DNA of 64,000 nt from Cytophagales bacterium (GTDB lineage: Bacteria; Bacteroidota; Bacteroidia; Cytophagales; Cyclobacteriaceae). The DNA lies in the NCBI GenBank assembly GCA_022360015.1, contig JAKSDQ010000071.1, positions 62,001 to 126,000 on the forward strand, given 5' to 3'. The position numbers and the translations under genes were made by a program. How positions within the stretch are numbered: position 1 is the first letter of the stretch; each line of letters starts with the position of its first letter. Below the pieces are notes generated by a model that saw only the letters and a list, made by a program, of their open reading frames with translations, was not told the DNA's origin and searched no databases. Below, piece by piece: positions 1-8,691 of this stretch.

Positions 1-1256
1 AGATTTTCCAGGAATCCCCCGGGTTTATATTGAAGGTACGTGAAAAAAATCAAAAACGCCCAAAGCACCGGAAAACGGTAACTGGTAAATAAACAATAGG
101 CGATTAGCGGTATAATGTACCAGGGGTGAAGTGTAGTAGTGAAGGAAAGGTAAATCAAAAGGGCCCATAAAAAGCAGTGGGGCAAAGTCTTTTGCCTGGT
201 ATAAGATTCATAAAAGGCATAGTGTACGATAGCCATCAAGGTAATCAGGGCCAGAAAACTTCCTGCGGTGCCAATAATATTGTATCCTTGCAGGTGATAA
301 CCATAGGCGCGTAGTAAATAATAAAGGCTGGCATTGAATTCAAATTTTTTAAAATACAAAGAAAAGCTGCTACTGACACCTTGCACAAATTCCGTACTGA
401 GTAAAGGCAAAAAAGTGAGCAACGTAACCAGGCCGCACATTAAATAGAAGTACAGGGTTTTCCTGAAAGAAAGCTTACTGAAGATCAAAGGCAAAAAGAT
501 AACCGGAATCAGTTTGGTACTAATCGCAAGGGCAAAGGAAGCGGCCGCATAAAGTAATCGATGCCTCTTCAAAAGATAAACACCGGCCAAGACAAAAAAT
601 ACTACAACCCCTTCAAAATGCAGGTTTCCGCTAAGCTCCAGTATGACCAATGGATTCAATGCATAGATCAGCAGGTTTTTGCGGGGCAGGTTATAAATAT
701 TCAGCAGTTTATCTATGATGTAAAAATTCCCGGCTTCAGTCAACAGTATAAACACCCTTATGACAATCACAGAGCCCACTATTGAATTGGGGCTGAGTAA
801 AGCGGAAAGCCAGAATATAAACTGATTGACGGGCGGGTAAATTGTGAAATACTCCGGTGAGTTTAACTTCAAATATAAGTCGCGGTTGATTCCCTCCGGA
901 GATAGGGTGGGGTTTTCTATATAATAAGATGGCAAATGAATAAATGGATTAATACCATGATTAAGCAGCCTGCCGTCCCAGATAAACCTGTAAAAATCAT
1001 CCGAAAGGTTAGGTAAGGCGAAAAGCAGGGAAAGGCGAATCAACAGGGAAAAAAAAACAGAGAAGCTAATGAGCGCCGTTTTTTTCAGTTTAAAAAGCAA
1101 TAGCCCGTAAATGGCAAACAAAATAGAATACGTAAGCATCAGTGGGATAGCTGAGGAACGCTCAAGGAAATACCCTATGTAAAGATATCCTGTGAGAAAA
1201 ACAATCAATAAGCAATAAGGAAGGAATGCGTTTATATTTTTAAGCGGATTGTTCAT
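1..1256 (-). CDS. Polytopic membrane glycosyltransferase (GT87/mannosyltransferase-like), partial
   Basis: I translated this frame by hand. It opens at an ATG at 1256 and stays open to the left edge, so the C terminus lies outside the window (about 418 residues visible). The product is very hydrophobic, with many membrane segments. It carries the acidic stretch LSDDFYRFIWDGRLLNHGINPF-type early in the chain (around residues 84-105) and later the pair LHPWYIIP, both typical of Bacteroidota polyprenol-phosphate-sugar-dependent mannosyltransferases of the GT-C fold. The start overlaps the end of the upstream cellulose-synthase-like gene by 17 bases, so the two are probably translationally coupled. 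By family it would transfer a sugar from a lipid carrier on the outer face of the inner membrane. The exact donor and acceptor are not deducible. Confidence 0.8.
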   Translation of the reverse strand, partial: MNNPLKNINAFLPYCLLIVFLTGYLYIGYFLERSSAIPLMLTYSILFAIYGLLLFKLKKTALISFSVFFSLLIRLSLLFALPNLSDDFYRFIWDGRLLNHGINPFIHLPSYYIENPTLSPEGINRDLYLKLNSPEYFTIYPPVNQFIFWLSALLSPNSIVGSVIVIRVFILLTEAGNFYIIDKLLNIYNLPRKNLLIYALNPLVILELSGNLHFEGVVVFFVLAGVYLLKRHRLLYAAASFALAISTKLIPVIFLPLIFSKLSFRKTLYFYLMCGLVTLLTFLPLLSTEFVQGVSSSFSLYFKKFEFNASLYYLLRAYGYHLQGYNIIGTAGSFLALITLMAIVHYAFYESYTRQKTLPHCFLWALLIYLSFTTTLHPWYIIPLIAYCLFTSYRFPVLWAFLIFFTYLQYKPGGFLEN

Positions 1257-2715
1257 AAAAGGCTGGCCTCACCGAATAATAAAAGACGCTGCCAAAACCT
1301 GCAGCGAGCATCAGGTGAAATAAAATCAAACCAAAATCCTGCAGGTGGATACCAAATGCTATTCCAAAGATAAAATAAATACTTAAAACACCTTCCATGA
1401 CTGTCATCAGGTTAATGTGGTTTTTGATGTAGATATTGCCTTTCCATCTTTTTTTGTGATCAGTGACATTGAACTTTGGTGTTCTGATAAAAGGGGTTTT
1501 ACGCCCGAACAATCCTTCCAGAACAGCAAAAGCGTTGTGTAACGATAGTCCCATAGACACGGTCAGAAAAAACGGAAAGGTTTTAAAGAAGTATTTCCAT
1601 GTGCGGTGTGGTTCCATCCTTTTGGCGGCCACCCAGTAAAAGTATCCAATAGAGAAAAAACCCAACAAAAATATACTGCCCAAATTGAATATGAAGTTGA
1701 AGCCGGGATTTAGGAATTTGATATATAACATGGGAATGCTAAAAACGGCTGCCAGCAGCAGGCATACAAAGATCGAACTGTTAAAAAGATGAAAGGTAGC
1801 ATGAATTTTATTTACGAGGCGAATAGGTGAACGCAGCACCTTTCCTAAATTTTTACGGGCGGTTTCGGCTGCCCCCTTATTCCAGCGATATTGCTGGGAC
1901 TTGACCGCTGACATGAGAATAGGTAATTCGGCGGGTGCCTCTACCTCTTCCAGGTACTTGAATTTCCATCCTCTCAACTGGGCGCGATAGCTCAGGTCCA
2001 AATCTTCGGTGAGTGTTTCTGACGACCACCCTCCGGCATCTTCTATGCAAGCCTTACGCCATACCCCGGCTGTTCCATTGAAGTTAATAAAACTTCCGGC
2101 AGCACTCCTCCCGGTTTGTTCAACTGAAAAATGTGCATCCAGACCAAATGCCTGAAGTCGGGTCAGTAAAGAATAGTTTTTGTTTAAATGACCCCATCTG
2201 GTTTGCACCACACCTACTTCTTTATCAGTAAAATAGGGCACTGTAGCCTTTAAAAAATCAGGTTCCGGAACAAAATCCGCATCAAAAACAGCGATCAAAC
2301 TACCCCTGGCTATCTCTAAGCCATATTTCAAGGCGCCCGCCTTAAAACCTTCCCTGTCAGGCCTGCGCACATGGTGAATGTCAATGCCCTGCTTTCTGAT
2401 CAAAGCAACTTTGCCCGCAATAGCATTGACAGTCTCGTCTGTGGAATCATCCAGCACCTGAATTTCTAACTTCTGCCTTGGATAGTCAATGGCGGCTACG
2501 GCATCGATCAGGCGGTTAATCACATAGAGTTCATTGTAAACAGGCAACTGCACAGTGACGATGGGCCACGCTTTCACCTGTTCCGGATGATGTTGGGCGG
2601 CATTTTCTTTTCTTCTGGCACGGAGATAATGCCAGCTTAAGTTAAGCTGCCCCAGGCTAAACAAAAAGATCATTAACAAAGCCAGTGAATAGATAATAAC
2701 TACTGCCAATTCCAT
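1240..2715 (-). CDS. Cellulose-synthase-like family 2 glycosyltransferase
   Basis: A 491-residue membrane GT2. It has an N-terminal membrane helix (residues 1-25), then a cytosolic GT-A domain with the standard processive or semi-processive motifs in order: DDSTDE, FDAD, TEDLDLSYR and QQYRW (the Q-x-x-R-W signature). C-terminal hydrophobic segments follow between roughly residues 310 and 490. Family members polymerise or transfer single sugars from nucleotide donors to lipid or polysaccharide acceptors. It lies 13 bases after a second GT2 gene and overlaps the following GT87-like gene, so the three form one operon. No PilZ or BcsB-like partner is visible, so true cellulose synthesis is unlikely. 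A glycolipid or exopolysaccharide role is inference. Confidence 0.88.
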   Translation of the reverse strand: MELAVVIIYSLALLMIFLFSLGQLNLSWHYLRARRKENAAQHHPEQVKAWPIVTVQLPVYNELYVINRLIDAVAAIDYPRQKLEIQVLDDSTDETVNAIAGKVALIRKQGIDIHHVRRPDREGFKAGALKYGLEIARGSLIAVFDADFVPEPDFLKATVPYFTDKEVGVVQTRWGHLNKNYSLLTRLQAFGLDAHFSVEQTGRSAAGSFINFNGTAGVWRKACIEDAGGWSSETLTEDLDLSYRAQLRGWKFKYLEEVEAPAELPILMSAVKSQQYRWNKGAAETARKNLGKVLRSPIRLVNKIHATFHLFNSSIFVCLLLAAVFSIPMLYIKFLNPGFNFIFNLGSIFLLGFFSIGYFYWVAAKRMEPHRTWKYFFKTFPFFLTVSMGLSLHNAFAVLEGLFGRKTPFIRTPKFNVTDHKKRWKGNIYIKNHINLMTVMEGVLSIYFIFGIAFGIHLQDFGLILFHLMLAAGFGSVFYYSVRPAFYEQSA

Positions 2716-2728
2716 AAGCCGTGTAAGG

Positions 2729-3421
2729 TCATATGTATTTGAAAATCGTCCATAAAATTTTGTAACCTGCCAAAAAAGTTCCCTTTACCGTTCCCGAGAT
2801 TTTAGAAAACCCTATCCGTTTTCTATACTTTACGGGTACTTCAATGCATTTGAACTTTTTTTTAGCGGCTTTCAACTGCATTTCAACGGTCCAGCCATAG
2901 GTGGTATCCCGCATATCCAGGGCCACTAATCTATCATATTTTATCGCCCTGAAAGGGCCAAGATCCGTAAATTTTACACCGTAAAACAATCGTAACAAGT
3001 TTGTCGCTAACCAATTTCCGAATATTTGCGGAAAAGTCATAGCACCTTTTTCACGGTTTCCTAATGCCCTTGAGCCAATCACCAGGTCGACATTTTGCTC
3101 AACAATGGGCCTGACCAGTTCCGGCAACTCCTCCGGGTAATCCGAATAATCAGCATCAATAAATACAATAATATCAGGAATTTGGTTCGTGTTTGACTGA
3201 ACATATTCAATGCCTTTTAAGCAGGCAAAACCATATCCTTGTCTTGGCTCATCCAAAACCGTAGCGCCTTCACGGCAGGCATTGATTTTGGTGTCATCGG
3301 TGGAGGCATTATTGACTACAATCACTTCGTTGACCAGATCTTTAGGAATATCCCTTACCACCTTACCTACCGAATTTTGCTCATTAAATGCAGGGATAAT
3401 AACCTTAACTGTTTGCTTCAC
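2729..3421 (-). CDS. Family 2 glycosyltransferase, dolichyl/polyprenyl-phosphate glycosyltransferase-like
   Basis: A soluble 230-residue GT-A enzyme resembling polyprenyl-phosphate glucosyl- or mannosyltransferases. Visible motifs are IIPAFNEQNSV at the N terminus, the VVNNASTDDT nucleotide-binding stretch and the DADYSDYPEEL metal-binding motif. It has no C-terminal GtrA-like membrane domain. Such enzymes charge a lipid-phosphate carrier with a sugar, which would supply the GT87-like membrane enzyme encoded two genes downstream. It is the first gene of the three-gene operon, and a dyad at 3485-3500 lies upstream. Confidence 0.87.
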   Translation of the reverse strand: MKQTVKVIIPAFNEQNSVGKVVRDIPKDLVNEVIVVNNASTDDTKINACREGATVLDEPRQGYGFACLKGIEYVQSNTNQIPDIIVFIDADYSDYPEELPELVRPIVEQNVDLVIGSRALGNREKGAMTFPQIFGNWLATNLLRLFYGVKFTDLGPFRAIKYDRLVALDMRDTTYGWTVEMQLKAAKKKFKCIEVPVKYRKRIGFSKISGTVKGTFLAGYKILWTIFKYI

Positions 3422-3484
3422 GATAATGCAAAGTTATTTAAATAATAAAACTTAAAGAATGATTGCCCACCAAAGAAGACATAA

Positions 3485-3500
3485 TGTCTATTACATGACA
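3485..3500. promoter_or_regulatory. Possible Crp/Fnr-type operator upstream of the glycosyltransferase operon
   Basis: The dyad TGTCT-N6-TGACA spans 16 bases and starts 64 bases before the ATG at 3421. It resembles a second dyad at 8456-8471 in half-site and spacing. Five-base half-sites with a six-base spacer are the usual geometry for Crp/Fnr-family dimers. A family member is encoded at 61602-62279, but the link is inference. Confidence 0.3.
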
Positions 3501-3512
3501 GTTACCCGGGGG

Positions 3513-5081
3513 TTAACCTAAATTCGGAATAATTATTTCCATGGTTTGCCCGATTCTGGGATCATCGTAATTTATGATTCGACATTTGAGCTTCTTAAGG
3601 GCATTATGGAAAATGTAAAGATCATGATTAACAGAAATAGCATCTTTTTCGTGAATTCTGAAGTAACTGTTCAGAAAAATTTCCCGGGAACCAGGATCGC
3701 TGATCCGGAGTGTAACTTCGCTAATACCAGCCTCTTTTATATGAAACGATATGGGTTCTATTTCATGATTGCCTGAAAAGGTCAGAATATTGCGAATAAT
3801 ATCGCTCAGCATCAAATCCAAAAAAAACAAATCGGTATGGACATGGCATCCGGAGGGCACATGATTATGCAATGAAACAGTTTTTATTTGTAACAGATAT
3901 TGCTGCTTTGCTGTTATTTTTTTTATCAGCGACGCCAATTTGATATCCTCTGAGATGAAATGTCTGTTCTTCAATTCATAAACGGCATTTACTTTTCTAA
4001 TAGATTGTTTGAGATTATCAACTGAGTTATCCATCTTTTCAAAATATGAAAGTGATATGTCATCCAGGTTTTCCATTTTGGATAGTCCACATAAACCCTT
4101 TAAAGTGGCAATGGGCCCCAGGATATCATGGTAGGAGCGATAAAGGAAATTGTCCAGATTCTCCATAGACTCCTCAAGCGCCTTGGTTCGTTCTTGCACT
4201 CTTTGGTCCAGCAGTTGATTGGTAGTTTCCAGCAGGGTGTTTTTTTCTTCAATGATCTTTTTACTTTTTTCCAGGGCAAGGTTATTCTCGGAAATTTTTT
4301 CATTCTGGGCGATAATTTCTTCATGCTGTGCACGGATCTCTTCGTTTTGACCAATGATCTCCCTGTTCTTTTCTACTAAGATTTTGCGTATCTCCTCCTC
4401 CCTCCCCAAAGACTTTTTCATAAATCTAAATAGCATGAAACTCAAAACTAAAATGATGGCTACGGCGATAATTATGTTTTTCCATAGCTTATCCCTCGCT
4501 TTACTAAGAAAGGAATTAAACTCATGATCTGCCTGGACTACGCCTATCGTTTCACCTTCAACCCCTTTAACCGGTGCAAAAGCAGACAACCACCGACCGT
4601 TCTCGGTTTGGTAGTCAGTAATGCATCCGCCAGTATCATATTTTTCCTTCAGCACCTCGGGAACCTGACTAAAGGTGTGCCGGAAATATGGATTTTCAGC
4701 ACTCGTCACTAAAAATTCAAACTTTTGCGAGGGCATGTTAAAAGTCAGTACGTAAATGGGACTTTCCAGGGCATTTATTCGGCAATGGACAGCAAGTAAT
4801 CTATGGAGTCGGTTGTAAACGGAATCCTGGCTGTTTGTCAGGATATCATCCTTACGAGGATATTTATGTGTGAGGTTAATTAAACTCTCCGGGTCGATGG
4901 CCACGCTAATTGAATTAGCAACAGCCAACAATTGGGCCAGCACCTTTTCTTCAGCATATTTCAGGTTTTTCCGGTAAATATCGTAAATAAAATATCCTGC
5001 CAACAGTATAATAAAACTAAACACCGCCAACATGATGCGGTTGATAGTACTCCCAAAAAATGACCTCCGGATATTATTCAT
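3513..5081 (-). CDS. Membrane sensor histidine-kinase-like protein with degenerate ATP-binding domain
   Basis: A 522-residue protein. TM1 (about 16-33) and TM2 (about 200-220) flank an extracytoplasmic sensor domain. A long charged coiled coil (about 225-305, with repeats of QNEEI/QHEEI type) follows, then a HisKA-like H-box YRSYHDILGPIATLKGL with the candidate phospho-acceptor His318. The HATPase region is recognisable but eroded. The N-box keeps only DIIRNILTFSG. The usual DxGxGI motif is reduced to SDPGSREIF, and the second glycine box (GLGLYIV in active kinases) reads HDLYIF. It ends with the normal IIIP strand. No response regulator gene is adjacent. It may be an inactive or weak kinase, acting by dimerisation or as a phosphatase. 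The gene is transcribed toward, and could join, the glycosyltransferase operon. Confidence 0.75.
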   Translation of the reverse strand: MNNIRRSFFGSTINRIMLAVFSFIILLAGYFIYDIYRKNLKYAEEKVLAQLLAVANSISVAIDPESLINLTHKYPRKDDILTNSQDSVYNRLHRLLAVHCRINALESPIYVLTFNMPSQKFEFLVTSAENPYFRHTFSQVPEVLKEKYDTGGCITDYQTENGRWLSAFAPVKGVEGETIGVVQADHEFNSFLSKARDKLWKNIIIAVAIILVLSFMLFRFMKKSLGREEEIRKILVEKNREIIGQNEEIRAQHEEIIAQNEKISENNLALEKSKKIIEEKNTLLETTNQLLDQRVQERTKALEESMENLDNFLYRSYHDILGPIATLKGLCGLSKMENLDDISLSYFEKMDNSVDNLKQSIRKVNAVYELKNRHFISEDIKLASLIKKITAKQQYLLQIKTVSLHNHVPSGCHVHTDLFFLDLMLSDIIRNILTFSGNHEIEPISFHIKEAGISEVTLRISDPGSREIFLNSYFRIHEKDAISVNHDLYIFHNALKKLKCRIINYDDPRIGQTMEIIIPNLG

Positions 5082-5288
5082 TTTAACCCCATAGCCAGTG
5101 CTGCTTTATCTCCTACTATTAAAATGCATACCTAGCTGTTTTATGAGGTAATATATGATTGAAAAGCCTTTGAGACTATCGATTTTTGATCATAAACTTA
5201 ATCCTGTACTTTTTTTATAAAACTTTCATACGCCTGTACAATTACCGGGATTGAATATTACAAATCAGGCAGATTTGCCTCCAAATGA

Positions 5289-7085
5289 TCAGGCTTCTAC
5301 CTTAAAACTGTCATTTCCAATCAAAATCGGTTTGCCGAACCTTCCGTTTTCATCCCTGTTTTCAAGATTTAGCACACCTCTTGGGCAAACAGAAGAGCAA
5401 ACCCCACACCCTACGCAGGAGGATCTCACAATGTTTTGACCTCTTTGTGCATACCATCTCACATCGATACCCATTTCACAATAAGTCGAACAATTACCAC
5501 AGGAAATACACTGTCCACCATTTGTGGTAATTCTGAACCTTGATTTAAACCTTTGTACTAAGCCCAGATAGGCAGCCAAAGGACAACCGAAACGGCACCA
5601 GACACGGTTACCCATTAACGGATAGAAACCTGTACCCACAACACCTGCAAAGCCTGCACCTATCCAGGCGCCGTAAACCTCTCTGATTTTGTAAGTGCTT
5701 ATCCCCATCAATGAACCGGTTCCTGTAAAATAAGTGTATAGTACGCCAACTGTCATCAAAACCGCAAAAACCAAAACAGCATGAATAAGTATCCTTTCAA
5801 CACGCCATGCTTTCAGGGACTTGTCTGACAATTGCCGGTATGGGTCTCCTAGTGTCTCAGCCAATCCCCCGCAGCCGCATACCCATGAGCAATACCATCT
5901 TTTACCAAAAAAATAGACAAATACAGGTACCGCAATCAAAATCAGCGCAATACCCCAAACCAGCATAAATATTCCCAAACCTCCGCTGCTAACCAGTGTA
6001 CTCAACTCATTGTCAAAGAAAAAATCATAATCCAGGGGCCAGATATTCTTAAAATCAAAATACGGTTGATTCAAACGTAACAGTATTTCGGGGATCAAAA
6101 AGGCAAAGGCAGTCTGAAAGAACATCACTGAAACTGTTCTTACCATTTGGTACCTGCTGTGCCTGTATTTTATCAACATGCGAACACCCATTACCAAAAT
6201 ACAGAGGGTATAGATAAATCCATACAAAAAAAACCGGCCTGCCTCACTACCTTTTAAAAATTCACTGATCGGGTCGACCATAATAATCCAGGTGGTCATG
6301 TATTCAGGATAGAAATAAAGAAAAATGTAGAACAAAATCAGATATGTACCTGTAAGGATACCCAACCAGCCCACATTTTTCATGGCACTGTGAAATATAC
6401 CATTGTTTTTGATACCGGGAGGGCCATCCTTAATCTTTGGTAAAATGTATAACATAGCGCCGGCAATGCACAAAACATAGGTTAACCACAAATATTTTAC
6501 CGGGTTATCATTAACCGGGCCAATGCTCGCTGCCTTTGTAAGACTATATTTCAGATTTTTGATGGTGTATGTATCAAATCCCTTTTGGCTGATAATCCCA
6601 TATTCCTTGATATTGCCGGCGACATTTTGCAGGTTGCTTCTAAAAGTTTCCCTATCATCAAAGCTTCTGCCATCAAGCCAGTTCCCATAATCACTGAAAG
6701 CTTTGCGTTTAAACGCACTCACAGGGTCATTTCCGGGATAAACCTCCGACAGCACCTGAATCTGAAAACTAAATGCATCTCCTTTACGGGCATTGGCTAT
6801 GATTTTGTCAATTTCATCTTCTTTTATGGAATAACTTTGAAGGGCTTCCTCATTTATAGCCTCAAAAATAGCTGCCACCTCGCCAACAAAGGTGAAGCCA
6901 GGGGAAATCTGCTGGTCCATAAGCGCTGAGGCCTGCTCTTTGAACAGGTTTTGCTTCGGGCTATCGGTGATGTACGTATGAATAATTTTTTCATTTAGCT
7001 GAAATTGATTCAGAAAAAATGAGGCATTAAAAATGCCAAAACCCACTAAAAAAAGGGCTAATCCAATGGTCTTTATAAATTTCAT
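5289..7085 (-). CDS. Membrane 4Fe-4S electron-transfer protein, NosR/NapH-like
   Basis: A 598-residue inner-membrane protein. An N-terminal membrane anchor is followed by a large extracytoplasmic domain (about 30-190), several membrane helices and then the polyferredoxin-type core. The helix-end cysteine motifs WYCSWVCGCGG and WCRFGCPLA are those of the NapH/NosR family. Two classical clusters follow near the C terminus: CISCGNCSTYCEMG and CVGCGVCSSVCPRG. By family it would pass electrons across the membrane between a quinol or NAD(P)H donor and an acceptor. It follows an FAD pyridine-nucleotide oxidoreductase gene by only 11 bases, so the two probably form one electron-transfer unit. There is no N-terminal FMN-binding NosR domain, and no nosZ or napA is in view, so the acceptor is unknown. 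Confidence 0.82.
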   Translation of the reverse strand: MKFIKTIGLALFLVGFGIFNASFFLNQFQLNEKIIHTYITDSPKQNLFKEQASALMDQQISPGFTFVGEVAAIFEAINEEALQSYSIKEDEIDKIIANARKGDAFSFQIQVLSEVYPGNDPVSAFKRKAFSDYGNWLDGRSFDDRETFRSNLQNVAGNIKEYGIISQKGFDTYTIKNLKYSLTKAASIGPVNDNPVKYLWLTYVLCIAGAMLYILPKIKDGPPGIKNNGIFHSAMKNVGWLGILTGTYLILFYIFLYFYPEYMTTWIIMVDPISEFLKGSEAGRFFLYGFIYTLCILVMGVRMLIKYRHSRYQMVRTVSVMFFQTAFAFLIPEILLRLNQPYFDFKNIWPLDYDFFFDNELSTLVSSGGLGIFMLVWGIALILIAVPVFVYFFGKRWYCSWVCGCGGLAETLGDPYRQLSDKSLKAWRVERILIHAVLVFAVLMTVGVLYTYFTGTGSLMGISTYKIREVYGAWIGAGFAGVVGTGFYPLMGNRVWCRFGCPLAAYLGLVQRFKSRFRITTNGGQCISCGNCSTYCEMGIDVRWYAQRGQNIVRSSCVGCGVCSSVCPRGVLNLENRDENGRFGKPILIGNDSFKVEA

Positions 7086-7096
7086 TTGTTCCTTAG

Positions 7097-8401
7097 TTAT
7101 TTTACAAGATTTAAATTAGCGCCGGCATTTTGCCGGTTATACAAATCAATGACCTCGCTTTCGTGCCGCTTGAAAAACTCCGGATCAAAGTTGGCCTTTT
7201 TAAGGTTTTCAAGTACGAACTCAATGGTTCGTCCTTCGTTCAACCATTGATCCAGCACCTCATGTCTTATTCTTATGCCAAAAGCATTAACACCGAGCAG
7301 TTTTCTGGAAGCTTTATCAAAGACAAATTTCAGACATTTTTTGCCATCCCGGTGTTCCCAATAAAACTGCTCCTCATTTTCTTTTAATTGTGACCATACA
7401 TGCCCATATGTCTGATATTCTATATCGAAGAATTTTGCGGAGTTAAACCACACCCCTGGTTTATAGGCTGTTTTCTTGCCACAAACGGTACGGGCTACTA
7501 CCTCACCCATCATTCTTCCGGTATACCATACCTGTTCCACGGGCCTTCGGTTAGGTAACGGTTCCCTGAATTGTGCACAGTCACCGATAGCATAAACATC
7601 CGGCACATTGGTCAAAAGAAAAGGATCCACCATGATTCCCCTTTGAGTTTCAATCCCACTGTCTTTCAAAAAACCGATATTGGGGCTTACCCCGGCTGTT
7701 AGTCCAACAAACTGGCATGATATTTTTTCGCCATGATTGGTAACCACTGCCTGTGCCCGGCCATTTTCATCAGGCAATATTTCCTTCAATTCTGTAGAAA
7801 GCCGCAGGTCGACATGATGTTCCCTGATGTGGCGATTAATCATTTCAGACTCTTCCCGTGGTAAGACAACGTTCCAGAAGCTTTCTTCCCTGACCAAAAA
7901 AGTTACCGGAATATTCCTTGACAGCAACATTTCGGCCATTTCAACACCTATGAGTCCACCACCAACTACCACTCCCCTTTCTATATTTTCGGTGTATTGC
8001 TGCATTGATTCCAAATCCTGAAAACTATATAAGCCCTGTACCCCTTTGAGATCCTGGCCCGGCCAACCGAATTTGTTAGGTTTGGAGCCAACCGCCAGAA
8101 TAAGCACATCATAATTCAAGGTAGACCCATCATCCAGAACGAGCATTTTGTCACCGGTTTGGATGCTCGAAACATAGGAACGCACCAGATCAATTTTATT
8201 TTTCTTCCAAAACCAATTCTCATACGGCTTGATATTGTCAAACCGCATATGACCCATGTAAACATACATCAAGGCCGTTCTGGAAAAAAAATGATCGGTC
8301 TCGGCGGATATAACCGTTATTTTGTGCTTACTCATTTTTCGAATATGCCTGGCAGCAGTAATACCGGAGATGCCATTTCCTATAATAACTATGTTCTTCA
8401 T
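7097..8401 (-). CDS. NAD(P)/FAD-dependent oxidoreductase (class I pyridine nucleotide-disulfide type)
   Basis: A 434-residue flavoprotein. The N-terminal FAD Rossmann motif is IIGNGISGITAARHI. The second (NAD(P)H) Rossmann motif is VVGGGLIGVEMAEML near residue 150. The C-terminal FAD-contacting motif is VYAIGDCAQF near residue 273. There is no CxxxxC redox-active disulfide, so it resembles rubredoxin/ferredoxin reductases and the NirB N-terminal half rather than thiol oxidoreductases. It is upstream of and nearly contiguous with the membrane 4Fe-4S protein, and I infer that it feeds electrons from NAD(P)H into it. A dyad that could be an operator lies about 55-70 bases before its ATG. Confidence 0.86.
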   Translation of the reverse strand: MKNIVIIGNGISGITAARHIRKMSKHKITVISAETDHFFSRTALMYVYMGHMRFDNIKPYENWFWKKNKIDLVRSYVSSIQTGDKMLVLDDGSTLNYDVLILAVGSKPNKFGWPGQDLKGVQGLYSFQDLESMQQYTENIERGVVVGGGLIGVEMAEMLLSRNIPVTFLVREESFWNVVLPREESEMINRHIREHHVDLRLSTELKEILPDENGRAQAVVTNHGEKISCQFVGLTAGVSPNIGFLKDSGIETQRGIMVDPFLLTNVPDVYAIGDCAQFREPLPNRRPVEQVWYTGRMMGEVVARTVCGKKTAYKPGVWFNSAKFFDIEYQTYGHVWSQLKENEEQFYWEHRDGKKCLKFVFDKASRKLLGVNAFGIRIRHEVLDQWLNEGRTIEFVLENLKKANFDPEFFKRHESEVIDLYNRQNAGANLNLVK

Positions 8402-8449
8402 ATTATTTGTTCAAAACAGGGCCAGGCGATAATTGGTTTCATGAAGTCA

Positions 8450-8476
8450 CCTAATTGTCAAAGGGATGACATTAGG
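8450..8476. promoter_or_regulatory. Dyad between divergent genes, possible Crp/Fnr-type operator
   Basis: The core TGTCA-N6-TGACA (8456-8471) is a perfect 5+5 dyad. The flanks extend the symmetry outward as CCTAAT and TTAGG with one inserted base. It sits between the FAD oxidoreductase gene (minus) and the DUF547 gene (plus), nearer the former. It also has a short T-rich tail on the plus strand, but no plus-strand gene precedes it, so I favour an operator over a terminator. The binding protein is unknown. Confidence 0.35.
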
Positions 8477-8691
8477 TTTTATTTGTCTAAACAGGCTGGC
8501 TGCCGTTCCCGTAAACTATGGTAGCCTTTAAATCGACTCCCTTATTATTTTTAATCAAAATATCAAATTGGCCGTTACCATCCTAACCCAAATGTAAATT
8601 TAACCTGATTATAAAAATAGTGAAGTAAAAAAATAATGCCTACAAGCGCAGCTTGTAACTCACAATACAAACAAACTAAATTTACGAAATC

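Noticed and set aside
561-785. 74-codon plus-strand frame at the left edge
   Set aside because: It lies entirely inside the membrane glycosyltransferase gene on the opposite strand, which has a clear family pattern.
1240-2715. True cellulose synthase
   Set aside because: No PilZ domain and no BcsB-like partner are seen; the fit is only to the broader cellulose-synthase-like GT2 group.
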